From the NCBI RefSeq assembly GCF_037482845.1, contig NZ_JBBHJW010000001.1, forward strand, positions 186,001 to 250,000: a stretch of DNA of 64,000 bases, read 5' to 3'. Shown one piece after another: positions 49,967-58,081 of the stretch. Numbering within the stretch: the stretch's first letter is position 1; every line of letters begins with the position of its first letter. This DNA is from Paucibacter_B soli (GTDB lineage Bacteria; Pseudomonadota; Gammaproteobacteria; Burkholderiales; Burkholderiaceae_C). The position numbers and the translations under genes are program-made. The notes under the pieces were generated by a model that was not told the DNA's origin, ran no database searches, and saw only the letters and a list, made by a program, of their open reading frames with translations.

Positions 49967-50865
49967 TATGTCAGCCGTTTGATGAGGCTGGAGGTATCCC
50001 AGCGCCCGCCACCCAGGGCCTGCACATCGGCGTAGAACTGGTCCACCACCGCGGTGACCGGCAGGCGCGCACCGTTGCGGCGCGCCTCGTCCAGCACCAG
50101 GCCCAGGTCCTTGCGCATCCAGTCCACCGCGAAGCCGAAGTTGAACTGATCGTCCACCATGGTCTTGCCGCGGTTGTCCATCTGCCAGCTCTGCGCCGCG
50201 CCCTTGCCGATCACGTCCAGCACCAGCTTCATGTCCAGGCCCGCCTGCTGACCGAAGGCGATCGCTTCCGCGAGACCTTGCACCAGGCCGGCAATACAGA
50301 TCTGGTTCACCATCTTGGCGAGCTGGCCGGCGCCGGGCGCACCCACCAGGGTGACCGCGCGGGCAAAGGCCAGCGCCACCGGCTGGGCCGCCGCGAAGGC
50401 TTCGGCGTCGCCGCCGCACATCACCGTGAGGGCGCCGTTCACCGCCCCCGCCTGGCCACCCGACACGGGCGCATCGATGAATTGCAGGCCGCGTTCGCGC
50501 GCGGCTGCGTGCAGCTCACGCGCCACCTCGGCCGAGGCGGTAGTGTGATCGACAAACACCGCGCCGGCCGCCATGCCGGCGAAGGCGCCCTGCTCGCCCA
50601 GCACCACCGAGCGCAGATCGTCGTCGTTGCCGACGCAGGCAAACACGAACTCGGCGCCGGCCGCCGCCGCCGCGGGCGTGGGCGCGCTCGCGCCACCGTA
50701 CTCGCTCACCCAGGCCTGGGCCTTGGCCGGCGTGCGGTTGTAGACCGTGACGCGATGGCCGGCGCGCGCCAGATGGCCGGCCATGGGATAACCCATCACG
50801 CCGAGGCCGAGAAACGCCAGCTGGCGTGGCGCGATGGGGTCGTAATTGCGAGCGGGTGCGTTCAT
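49966..50865 (-). CDS. NAD(P)-dependent oxidoreductase, 3-hydroxyisobutyrate dehydrogenase family
   Basis: The 299-residue protein is a beta-hydroxyacid dehydrogenase. It has the Rossmann motif FLGLGVMGYPMAGHLARAGH, the substrate motif FIDAPVSGGQAGAVNGALTVM, and the catalytic Lys region GAGQLAKMVNQI with the downstream Asn partner. Related enzymes reduce tartronate semialdehyde or oxidise 3-hydroxyisobutyrate; the substrate cannot be fixed. The TAG stop lies at the edge of the palindromic element. The gene is upstream of nothing obviously metabolic; pilU lies just behind its start. Confidence 0.9.
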   Translation of the reverse strand: MNAPARNYDPIAPRQLAFLGLGVMGYPMAGHLARAGHRVTVYNRTPAKAQAWVSEYGGASAPTPAAAAAGAEFVFACVGNDDDLRSVVLGEQGAFAGMAAGAVFVDHTTASAEVARELHAAARERGLQFIDAPVSGGQAGAVNGALTVMCGGDAEAFAAAQPVALAFARAVTLVGAPGAGQLAKMVNQICIAGLVQGLAEAIAFGQQAGLDMKLVLDVIGKGAAQSWQMDNRGKTMVDDQFNFGFAVDWMRKDLGLVLDEARRNGARLPVTAVVDQFYADVQALGGGRWDTSSLIKRLT

Positions 50866-50875
50866 GCACCCAACT

Positions 50876-52012
50876 CTAAACGATGCTCAGATGCTCGGTC
50901 CCGGAGGAGAGGTCGCCGCTGCGCGCGCGTTCGCTGTTCAGCTTGATCTGCAGGCGCAGATCGTTCACCGAGTCGGCGTTGCGCAGCGCGTCTTCGTAGT
51001 TGACGCGGCCGAACTCGTAGAGGTCGAACAGGGCCTGATCGAAGGTCTGCATGCCCTGCTCGCGCGAGCGCTTCATGATCTCCTTGATCTCGCCCACCTC
51101 GCCCTTGAAGATCAGGTCGGAGATCAGCGGCGTGTTGAGCAGGATCTCGACCGCGGCGACGCGGCCCTTGCCCTCGCGGCGCGGCAGCAGGCGCTGCGAG
51201 ATGATGGAGCGCAGGTTCAGCGACAGGTCCATCAGCAGCTGGGCGCGCCGCTCCTCGGGGAAAAAGTTGATGATGCGGTCGAGCGCCTGGTTGGCGCTGT
51301 TGGCGTGCAGGGTGGCCATGCAGAGGTGGCCGGTCTCGGCAAAGGCCACCGCATGCTCCATGGTCTCGCGGTCGCGGATCTCGCCCATCAGGATCACGTC
51401 GGGCGCCTGGCGCAGCGTGTTCTTCAGCGCCATCTCCCAGTTGTCGGTGTCGATGCCGACCTCGCGCTGGGTGACGATGCAGTTCTTGTGCGGATGCACG
51501 AACTCGACCGGGTCCTCGATCGTGATGATGTGGCCGTAGGTGCTCTCGTTGCGATGGTCGATCATCGCCGCCAGCGTGGTGCTCTTGCCCGAGCCGGTGG
51601 CACCCACCACGATCACCAGGCCGCGCTTGGTCTGCACCACCTCGTTGAGGATGGGCGGCAGCTCCAGCGAGGCAATCGTCGGCAGCGAGGCCGGGATGGT
51701 GCGCAGCACCAGGCCCACATGGCCCTGCTGCATGAAAGCATTGCAGCGGAAGCGCCCTATGCCCTGCGGCGAGATGGCGAAATTGCATTCCTTGGTGCGC
51801 TCGAACTCGGCCGCCTGCTTGTCGTTCATGATGGAACGCGCCAGCTGCAGGGTGTGCTGGCCGGTGAGCGGCTGCGGCGAAACCTTGGTGACCTTGCCGT
51901 CGACCTTGATGGCGGGCGGGAAGTCGGCAGTGAGGAAGAGATCCGAGCCCTTACGCGACACCATCAGGCGCAGCAGATCATTGATGAACTTTGACGCCTG
52001 GTCGCGTTCCAT
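50876..52012 (-). CDS. pilU: PilU, accessory retraction ATPase of the type IV pilus
   Basis: PilU is the PilT-dependent retraction motor. The 378-residue protein has the PilU N-terminus FINDLLRLMVSRKGSDLFLTADFPPAIKVDG, Walker A GATGSGKSTT, the Asp/Walker B box LMGEIRDRETMEHA, the His box ATLHANSA, and a C-terminal tail longer than PilT that ends SGTEHLSIV. It follows pilT by 30 bases on the same strand, the usual pairing. Confidence 0.95.
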   Translation of the reverse strand: MERDQASKFINDLLRLMVSRKGSDLFLTADFPPAIKVDGKVTKVSPQPLTGQHTLQLARSIMNDKQAAEFERTKECNFAISPQGIGRFRCNAFMQQGHVGLVLRTIPASLPTIASLELPPILNEVVQTKRGLVIVVGATGSGKSTTLAAMIDHRNESTYGHIITIEDPVEFVHPHKNCIVTQREVGIDTDNWEMALKNTLRQAPDVILMGEIRDRETMEHAVAFAETGHLCMATLHANSANQALDRIINFFPEERRAQLLMDLSLNLRSIISQRLLPRREGKGRVAAVEILLNTPLISDLIFKGEVGEIKEIMKRSREQGMQTFDQALFDLYEFGRVNYEDALRNADSVNDLRLQIKLNSERARSGDLSSGTEHLSIV

Positions 52013-52042
52013 ACGAACTCCTTAAAATTCCGAAACGCGTGC

Positions 52043-53086
52043 TCAGCCAGGGAAATTCTCTGGAAACTTTGCCTTCGCCCTCGCCTCGGCAGGCGCGATC
52101 ACATTGCGCCGTACCAGATCGGTGAGGTTCTGGTCCAGCGTCTGCATGCCCTGCTGGTTGCCGGTCTGGATGGACGAGTACATCTGCGCCACCTTGTTCT
52201 CGCGGATCAGGTTGCGGATCGCCGAGGTGCCCAGCATGATCTCGTGCGCCGCCACGCGGCCGCTGCCGTCCTTGAGCTTGCACAGGCTTTGCGAGATCAC
52301 CGCCACCAGCGACTCCGACACCATCGCGCGCACCATTTCCTTTTCGGCCGCGGGGAACACGTCGACGATACGGTCCACCGTCTTGGCGGCCGAGCTGGTG
52401 TGCAGGGTGCCGAACACCAGGTGGCCGGTCTCGGCCGCGGTGAGCGCCAGGCGGATGGTTTCCAGGTCGCGCATTTCGCCCACCAGAACCGCGTCAGGAT
52501 CCTCGCGTAGCGCCGAACGCAGCGCGTTCGCGAAGCTCAATGTGTGCGGGCCGACCTCGCGCTGGTTGATCAGGCATTTCTTGGACTCGTGCACGAACTC
52601 GATCGGATCCTCGATCGTCAGCACATGGCCGTACTCGCTCTCGTTCAAGTGGTTCACCATCGCCGCCAGCGTGGTGGACTTGCCAGAGCCGGTGGGCCCG
52701 GTCACCAGCACCAGGCCGCGCGGCTTGAGCGCCAGCTCGGCAAACACCTTGGGGCAGTTGAGCTGCTCCAGCGTGAGGATCTTCGACGGGATGGTGCGGA
52801 ACACCGCGCCGGCGCCGCGGTTCTGGTTGAAGGCATTGACGCGAAAACGCGCCAGGCCCTGAATCTCGAAGGAGAAATCGACCTCCAGCGTTTCCTCATA
52901 GGCCTTGCGCTGCGAGTCATTCATGATGTCGTAGACCATGTCGTGCACCTGGCGGTGCTCGAGCGGCTCGACATTGATGCGGCGCACATCACCGTGCACG
53001 CGGATCATCGGCGGCAGGCCGGCCGAGAGGTGCAGGTCGGAGGCCTTGTTCTTGACCGAGAATGCCAGCAGTTGGGTAATGTCCAT
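52043..53086 (-). CDS. pilT: PilT, retraction ATPase of the type IV pilus
   Basis: PilT is the hexameric ATPase that pulls pili back for twitching and DNA uptake. The 347-residue protein begins MDITQLLAFSVKNKASDLHLSAG. It has Walker A GPTGSGKSTT, LVGEMRDLETIRLALTAAETGH, the His box FGTLHTSSA and the PilT hallmark AIRNLIRENK near the C-terminus. It is divergent from yggS with 26 bases between start codons. PilMNOPQ lie some 49 kb away. Confidence 0.97.
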   Translation of the reverse strand: MDITQLLAFSVKNKASDLHLSAGLPPMIRVHGDVRRINVEPLEHRQVHDMVYDIMNDSQRKAYEETLEVDFSFEIQGLARFRVNAFNQNRGAGAVFRTIPSKILTLEQLNCPKVFAELALKPRGLVLVTGPTGSGKSTTLAAMVNHLNESEYGHVLTIEDPIEFVHESKKCLINQREVGPHTLSFANALRSALREDPDAVLVGEMRDLETIRLALTAAETGHLVFGTLHTSSAAKTVDRIVDVFPAAEKEMVRAMVSESLVAVISQSLCKLKDGSGRVAAHEIMLGTSAIRNLIRENKVAQMYSSIQTGNQQGMQTLDQNLTDLVRRNVIAPAEARAKAKFPENFPG

Positions 53087-53112
53087 GATTGGGGCAGAAA
53101 GCGTGGGCCATT

Positions 53113-53829
53113 ATGGCGACGATCTCCGGGAACATACAAGAACTGCGCCAGCGCATTGCCAGGGCCTGCGAGACCGCCCATCGGCCCGTGCAAAGCGTCA
53201 CATTGCTCACGGTCAGCAAGACGTTTTCGGGCGACGCCGTGCGCACCGCCTACGCGGCCGGCGCGCGCTGCTTCGGTGAGAACTATGTGCAGGAGGGGCT
53301 GGACAAGATCGCCGAACTCGCCGACCTGCGCGCGGCGCTGGAGTGGCATCTGATCGGCCCGCTGCAGAGCAACAAGACGCGCGTGGTGGCCGAGGCCTTC
53401 GACTGGGTGCACAGCGTCGATCGGCTCAAGATCGCACAGCGCCTGTCCGAGCAGCGCCCGGCCGGGCTGGCGCCGCTGCAGGTCTGCCTGCAGGTGAACA
53501 TCAGCGGTGAAGCGAGCAAGAGTGGCGTCAGCCTGGCCGAGCTGCCGGCGCTGGCCGCGCAGGTGGCGGCACTGCCGCGCCTGCGGCTGCGCGGCCTGAT
53601 GGCCATTCCCGAACCCGCAGGCGACTCCGAGACCCAGCGCCGGCCGCATCGCGCGCTGGCTCAGGCCTTGGCCGAGTTGAATCGGCAAGGCCTGAGCCTC
53701 GACACGCTGAGTATGGGCATGAGCGCCGACCTCGAAGCCGCCATCGCCGAGGGCGCCACCATCGTGCGCGTGGGCTCGGCCATCTTCGGCAGCCGCGCCG
53801 CGCTGGCCGCAACACAGGGCCACGCGTAA
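53113..53829 (+). CDS. yggS: YggS/PLPBP, pyridoxal phosphate homeostasis protein
   Basis: YggS is a PLP-binding protein with an alanine-racemase N-domain fold that keeps B6 vitamers and amino-acid pools in balance. The 238-residue protein has the PLP lysine in LLTVSKTFSGDAV, CFGENYVQE, WHLIGPLQSNK, LQVNISGEASKSG and LSMGMSADLEAAI. The ATG at 53113 gives the family N-terminus; an upstream TTG is unlikely. Confidence 0.94.
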   Translation: MATISGNIQELRQRIARACETAHRPVQSVTLLTVSKTFSGDAVRTAYAAGARCFGENYVQEGLDKIAELADLRAALEWHLIGPLQSNKTRVVAEAFDWVHSVDRLKIAQRLSEQRPAGLAPLQVCLQVNISGEASKSGVSLAELPALAAQVAALPRLRLRGLMAIPEPAGDSETQRRPHRALAQALAELNRQGLSLDTLSMGMSADLEAAIAEGATIVRVGSAIFGSRAALAATQGHA

Positions 53830-54152
53830 ACCCTAGGTCGGCGCAAACAAGCCCCCGAACGGGGGATCAAGCCCGGCGCGAACGCGGAAAACGTCACGGC
53901 ATCGAATTGTTGCAATGTGTCACGGCGCCGCGTGCGCCGGCACACTTCCGCCTGCTGTTGAGGCGACCGCAAGGGCGCTCACAACAGGCCCCATGCAACC
54001 CGTTTCACACGCGGACGAAGATTTCGCGACCGATGTCACAGCGCCAGATTCCCTCCCGTGTTTACCCGTATCAAGCGGCCGCAAGACGGCTCCGACAACC
54101 GGCTGCAGGCTGACCGCCTGGACCGCATCACTCCGACCTGAGGGAACTTCTG
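53830..54152. other. Intergenic region upstream of a chemoreceptor gene
   Basis: These 323 bases hold no convincing gene. Close to yggS a CCCCC-GAAC-GGGGG hairpin (about 53852-53866) could end yggS transcription. A sigma28-like site is proposed at 54071-54098. GAGGG at the right edge is the ribosome site of the chemoreceptor. Confidence 0.5.
54071..54098 (+). promoter_or_regulatory. Possible sigma28 (FliA) promoter of the chemoreceptor gene
   Basis: TCAAG at 54071 and CCGACAA at 54092-54098 resemble the FliA boxes TCAAG/TAAA and GCCGATAA. The spacing is about one base longer than ideal. The promoter would give a leader of about 48 bases. Confidence 0.3.
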
Positions 54153-55706
54153 ATGAAGCTTCTGTCCCAACTGCGCATCGGGCAACGCCTGGCGCTGAGC
54201 TACACCCTGCTGATCCTGCTGCTGATCGTGATCGGCAGCTACGGCGCCTACAGTGCCAATCGCCTGTCCAAGGACCTCGACCGCACCGCCAATTCCAGCC
54301 TGGTGAAGATCGCCAACGCCAACGCCTTGGAAGGCAATGTCAACGTGGTGGCGCGCGCCGCCCGCGACCTGCTGCTGCTGGATGAAGCACGCCAGATCAA
54401 GAAGCAGAAGGCGGCCATCGAGGCCGCGCTGCAAGACAGCGAGAAGCAGCTTGCCAGCCTCGAGGCCACGCTCGACGGCGCCAAGGAAAAGGAACTGATG
54501 GGCCAGGTGCGCGAGCGCCAGTCCAAGTTCTTCGCCTCGGTGGCCAAGTTCCAGAAGGTGCAGCAGGATGGTAGCCCCGACGAGGCGCGCGAAAGCCTGA
54601 TCACCGATGTGCGCCCGGCCCAGCAGGCCTATCAGGACGGCCTCAAGGGCCTGGTGGACCTGCAGTTCGAAAGCGCCAGCGATCTGGCCAAGTCGGGCGC
54701 CGAAATTGCCAGCAACTCCGTCATCGTGACCGCCGTGCTGGTGGTGCTGGCGGTGCTGATCGGCGGCGGCGGCGGCATCACCATCGCACGCTCCATCGTC
54801 GTGCCGGCGCGCCAGGCCAAGGACGTGGCCCAGGCCATCAGCGCGGGCGATCTATCGCAGCACATCGAGGCCGAAGGCTCGGACGAGCTCAGCCAGATGC
54901 TGCACGCCATGCGCGATATGCAGTTGGCGCTCTCGGGCGTGGTCAGCAGCGTCAGCTCAGCCGCCGGTGAGGTGGCACAGAACTCCAGCGAGATTGCCGG
55001 CAGCAATATCGACCTCTCCGACCGCACCTCGCGCTCGGCCGCCAGCCTGCAGAACACTGCCGCGTCGGTGGAGCAGATTGCCGCGAATCTGCATGGCGCC
55101 AGCGAGCTCACCCGCAAGGCCGCCGGCATCGCCACCAAGGCACGCCAGTCGGCCTCGGCGGGTGGCCAGGTGGTCTCGCAGGTGGTCGCAACGATGGAAG
55201 AGATCAGCAGCAGCTCGCGCAAGATCGGCGACATCATCGGCGTGATCGACGGCATTGCCTTCCAGACCAATATCCTGGCGCTGAACGCCGCGGTGGAAGC
55301 CGCGCGTGCCGGCGAGCATGGCCGCGGCTTCGCCGTGGTGGCCTCCGAGGTGCGCGCGCTGGCTTCGCGCTCGGCCGCCGCCGCCAAGGAGATCAAGGTG
55401 CTGATCCAGGAATCCTCGGTGAAGGTGGAGAACGGCACGGCGCTGGTCAACAACGCCGGCATCACCATCCGCAGCGTGGTCGACGAGGTCAACAACATGG
55501 GCCAGCTGATCGAGGAAATCTCGCATTCGGCCCAGGAGCAGGCCAGCGGCGTGGGCGTGGTGAACCAGGCCATGAACGAGCTGGACCGCACCACGCAACA
55601 GAACACCACCCTGGTGGACGACCTCTCGCGCTCCACCGACGCGCTCAAGAACAGCTCCTCGCGCCTGCTTGAGGCGGTGGGTTTCTTCCGCGCCACCACC
55701 GCCTGA
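54153..55706 (+). CDS. Methyl-accepting chemotaxis protein with four-helix-bundle sensor
   Basis: The 517-residue chemoreceptor has a first membrane helix (about residues 13-33, LALSYTLLILLLIVIGSYGAY), a periplasmic four-helix-bundle domain of about 155 residues, and a second membrane helix (about 192-214). A HAMP domain (VPARQAKDVAQAISAGDLSQHI) and the cytoplasmic signalling hairpin follow, with the tip IDGIAFQTNILALNAAVEAARAGEHGRGFAVVASEVR. No C-terminal CheR-binding pentapeptide is seen. GAGGG precedes the ATG. A small TonB-domain gene follows after 46 bases. The ligand is unknown. Confidence 0.95.
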   Translation: MKLLSQLRIGQRLALSYTLLILLLIVIGSYGAYSANRLSKDLDRTANSSLVKIANANALEGNVNVVARAARDLLLLDEARQIKKQKAAIEAALQDSEKQLASLEATLDGAKEKELMGQVRERQSKFFASVAKFQKVQQDGSPDEARESLITDVRPAQQAYQDGLKGLVDLQFESASDLAKSGAEIASNSVIVTAVLVVLAVLIGGGGGITIARSIVVPARQAKDVAQAISAGDLSQHIEAEGSDELSQMLHAMRDMQLALSGVVSSVSSAAGEVAQNSSEIAGSNIDLSDRTSRSAASLQNTAASVEQIAANLHGASELTRKAAGIATKARQSASAGGQVVSQVVATMEEISSSSRKIGDIIGVIDGIAFQTNILALNAAVEAARAGEHGRGFAVVASEVRALASRSAAAAKEIKVLIQESSVKVENGTALVNNAGITIRSVVDEVNNMGQLIEEISHSAQEQASGVGVVNQAMNELDRTTQQNTTLVDDLSRSTDALKNSSSRLLEAVGFFRATTA

Positions 55707-55752
55707 AGACAGGCCCAACCCTTTCCCTGCCGTAACGAAGAGAAGAACCGAT

Positions 55753-56088
55753 ATGAAAGCCTTCCACAACCTGACCCGTTCCGCCGCCGCCTGCTGCGCC
55801 CTGCTGGCCCTGGCCATCAGCGCCCATGCCGCGGTGCCGAAGATCGTCAAGAAGGTGCCGCCCGAATTCCCCGCCGAGGCCTCGCGCAAGTCGATCAACA
55901 GCGGCACCGTGAAGGCCAAGATGGCGATCGAGCCGGACGGCAAGGTCTCGGCCGTGGACATCATCGAAGCCGAACCCCGCAAGGTGTTCGACAAGGCCGT
56001 CACCGCCGCACTGATGGACTGGCGCTTCGAAGCCTCGGGCGAGAAGCAGAGCCACGAGGTCAAGCTGGTGTTCAAGAACGACGATTGA
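55753..56088 (+). CDS. Stand-alone periplasmic TonB C-terminal domain protein
   Basis: The 111-residue precursor has a cleavable signal peptide (TRSAAACCALLALAISAHA) directly followed by a TonB C-terminal domain (VPKIVKKVPPEFPAEASRKSINSGTVKAKMAIEPDGKV, VDIIEAEPRKVFDKAVTAALMDWRFEA). It lacks the N-terminal membrane anchor and proline-rich spacer of energy-transducing TonB, so it probably cannot couple to ExbB/ExbD. Such free domains may bind TonB boxes or peptidoglycan; the role is unknown. It sits between two chemoreceptors and is followed by a terminator. Confidence 0.82.
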   Translation: MKAFHNLTRSAAACCALLALAISAHAAVPKIVKKVPPEFPAEASRKSINSGTVKAKMAIEPDGKVSAVDIIEAEPRKVFDKAVTAALMDWRFEASGEKQSHEVKLVFKNDD

Positions 56089-56114
56089 CAGCGTCAGGCC
56101 ACATCCTCTGCCAG

Positions 56115-56146
56115 GAAGGCCCTGCACCGCAGGGCCTTCTTCATTT
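56115..56146 (+). terminator. Rho-independent terminator after the TonB-domain gene
   Basis: A perfect 11-bp stem GAAGGCCCTGC/GCAGGGCCTTC with an ACC loop is followed by TTCATTTC. It lies 27 bases past the stop. Confidence 0.8.
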
Positions 56147-56157
56147 CATCCATCTGC

Positions 56158-56171
56158 ATGACCTAAATCAA
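56158..56171 (+). promoter_or_regulatory. FNR/Anr-like box upstream of the Aer-like receptor
   Basis: ATGAC-CTAA-ATCAA matches the FNR/Anr consensus TTGAT-N4-ATCAA at eight of ten positions, with a perfect right half. A weak -10 candidate TAGAGT lies at 56203-56208, which would place the box near -50. The match is suggestive, because aerotaxis receptors are under Anr control in pseudomonads. Confidence 0.4.
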
Positions 56172-56306
56172 GGAATGCGCTGACACTCTGCGCCTCGCTT
56201 GCTAGAGTAGGCCTAGCGGACATGGTGCCAGCAGAGCGCCCCGCCATCGCAAGGACAGCCGCCGAGCCCCGCAGGGACGGGTCGGCGCGGCACAAGCGGA
56301 GGTGTC

Positions 56307-57944
56307 ATGAGAGTCAACACGCCGGTAAGCCAGCGGGAATACCCGTTCCCCAAGGGCGAGACCCTGGTCTCGACCACGGATCTGCAGGGCCGCATCCTGT
56401 ACTGCAACGAAGCCTTCATCGAGGTCAGCGGCTACGCGCGCGAGGAACTGCTGGGCCAGCCCCACAACCTGATACGTCACCCGGACATGCCCGCCGAGGC
56501 CTTCCGCGACATGTGGGCCACGATACAGGGCGGCCAGCCCTGGTCGGCGGTGGTGAAGAACCGCCGCAAGAATGGCGACCACTACTGGGTGCAGGCCAAC
56601 GTGACGCCGCTGCTGGATGAACGCGGCCGTCCCAACGGCTATATGTCGGTGCGCACCGAAGCCAGCAGCGCGGCCGCCGCCGCGGCCGAGTTGACCTACG
56701 CCCGCATGCGCGAGCAGGCTGCCCAGGGCCGGCTCAAGCAGGGCCTGCACGAAGGCCTGCTGGTGGACATGACGCCGCTGGGGCAGCTGCGCCGCCGCCT
56801 GCAACCGGGACTGGCCGGCCGCATGCGCCTGCTGCTGGCGCTGCCGGCCCTGCTGGGCTTCGGCCTGGCCAGCTTGCCGCTGCCCGGCGCGCCACGCTGG
56901 CTCTGGGGCCTCGCCATCGCGGCGCTGTGCGCCTGGCTGGGCGGCAGCTATCTGGCTGGTCTGGCGATCGCACCGCTGCGCAAGCTGGTGAGCTTTGCCA
57001 ACCGCATGGCCGCGGGCGACCTGACCCAGAACCTCAGCGAGCAGCGCCGCGACGAGGTGGGCCAGATCGCGCGCGCGCTGGCCCAACTGAACGTCAACCT
57101 GATGTCCATCGTGCGCGACGCGCGCATCGGCGTGAGCGAGCTGCACCAAGGCACGCAGGCGATCTCCGAGGGCAATGCCGATTTGTCGGCGCGTACCGAG
57201 ACACAGGCCAGCAACCTGCAGCAGACCGCCTCGTCGATGGAGCAAATCACCAGCACCATACGCGCCGCCACCGAGATGGCGCAGAGCGCGGCCAAGCATG
57301 CCGCCGCCGCGCTGGCGGTCAGCAGCAACAGCAACCAAGCGGTGGCCGCGGTCGCGCACAGCATGCAGAGCATCAGCGCGGCCGCAGCGCGCATCGCCGA
57401 CATCATCCAGGTGGTGGACAGCATTGCTTTCCAGACCAATATCCTGGCGCTCAACGCCGCAGTGGAGGCAGCGCGCGCGGGCGAGCAGGGGCGCGGCTTT
57501 GCGGTGGTGGCGGCTGAAGTGCGTGCGCTGGCCCAACGCACCAGCAGCGCCGCCCGCGAGGTACGCGGCCTGATCGCCGAGTCCAGCGAGCGCGTCGCGG
57601 AAGGTGGCCAGCAGGTCCAGCAGGCCCAGCAGGCGATGGGCGAGATGCAGCATGCGGTGGACGATATGCACCAGCTGATCAGCCGCATCAGCCATGGCAT
57701 GGGCGAACAGATGCAGGGCGTGGAGCAGATCAACAGCGCAGTGGCCCAGCTCGATACGCTGACGCAGCAGAACGCCGCGCTGGTGGAGCAGGTGTCGGCC
57801 TCGGCCATGGGGCTGAACGAACAGGCCCAGGCGGTGGAGGACTCGGTCAGCGTGTTCAGGCTGCGCGGCCATGAGCAGCGCGTCGCACCTGACGCGGTGG
57901 CTCTGCGGCGTGCCGCCAAGGCGGGGTTGCAGCGCGCTGCCTGA
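56307..57944 (+). CDS. Aer-like PAS-domain chemoreceptor
   Basis: The 545-residue receptor has an N-terminal cytoplasmic PAS domain of the aerotaxis type (TLVSTTDLQGRILYCNEAF, GQPHNLIRHPDMP, DMWATIQGGQPW, VKNRRKNGDHYWVQANVTP) that probably binds FAD. Two short membrane helices follow near residues 172-215, then a HAMP-like region (FANRMAAGDLTQNL) and a signalling tip (VDSIAFQTNILALNAAVEAARAGEQGRGFAVVAAEVR). It likely steers cells by oxygen or redox state. Its promoter region holds an FNR-like box. Confidence 0.93.
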   Translation: MRVNTPVSQREYPFPKGETLVSTTDLQGRILYCNEAFIEVSGYAREELLGQPHNLIRHPDMPAEAFRDMWATIQGGQPWSAVVKNRRKNGDHYWVQANVTPLLDERGRPNGYMSVRTEASSAAAAAAELTYARMREQAAQGRLKQGLHEGLLVDMTPLGQLRRRLQPGLAGRMRLLLALPALLGFGLASLPLPGAPRWLWGLAIAALCAWLGGSYLAGLAIAPLRKLVSFANRMAAGDLTQNLSEQRRDEVGQIARALAQLNVNLMSIVRDARIGVSELHQGTQAISEGNADLSARTETQASNLQQTASSMEQITSTIRAATEMAQSAAKHAAAALAVSSNSNQAVAAVAHSMQSISAAAARIADIIQVVDSIAFQTNILALNAAVEAARAGEQGRGFAVVAAEVRALAQRTSSAAREVRGLIAESSERVAEGGQQVQQAQQAMGEMQHAVDDMHQLISRISHGMGEQMQGVEQINSAVAQLDTLTQQNAALVEQVSASAMGLNEQAQAVEDSVSVFRLRGHEQRVAPDAVALRRAAKAGLQRAA

Positions 57945-58081
57945 GTGACTCCCAGTCGACGCCGCGCGCAATCATGAAATAAGCCACAAACGCGCCCGCC
58001 GCCAGCGGCGGCCGGGCGAGCCGATCGACGCAGCGCAGTGCTTTGGCCGCATCATGCGTGCTCCACTCCTGCGTATTCGCC

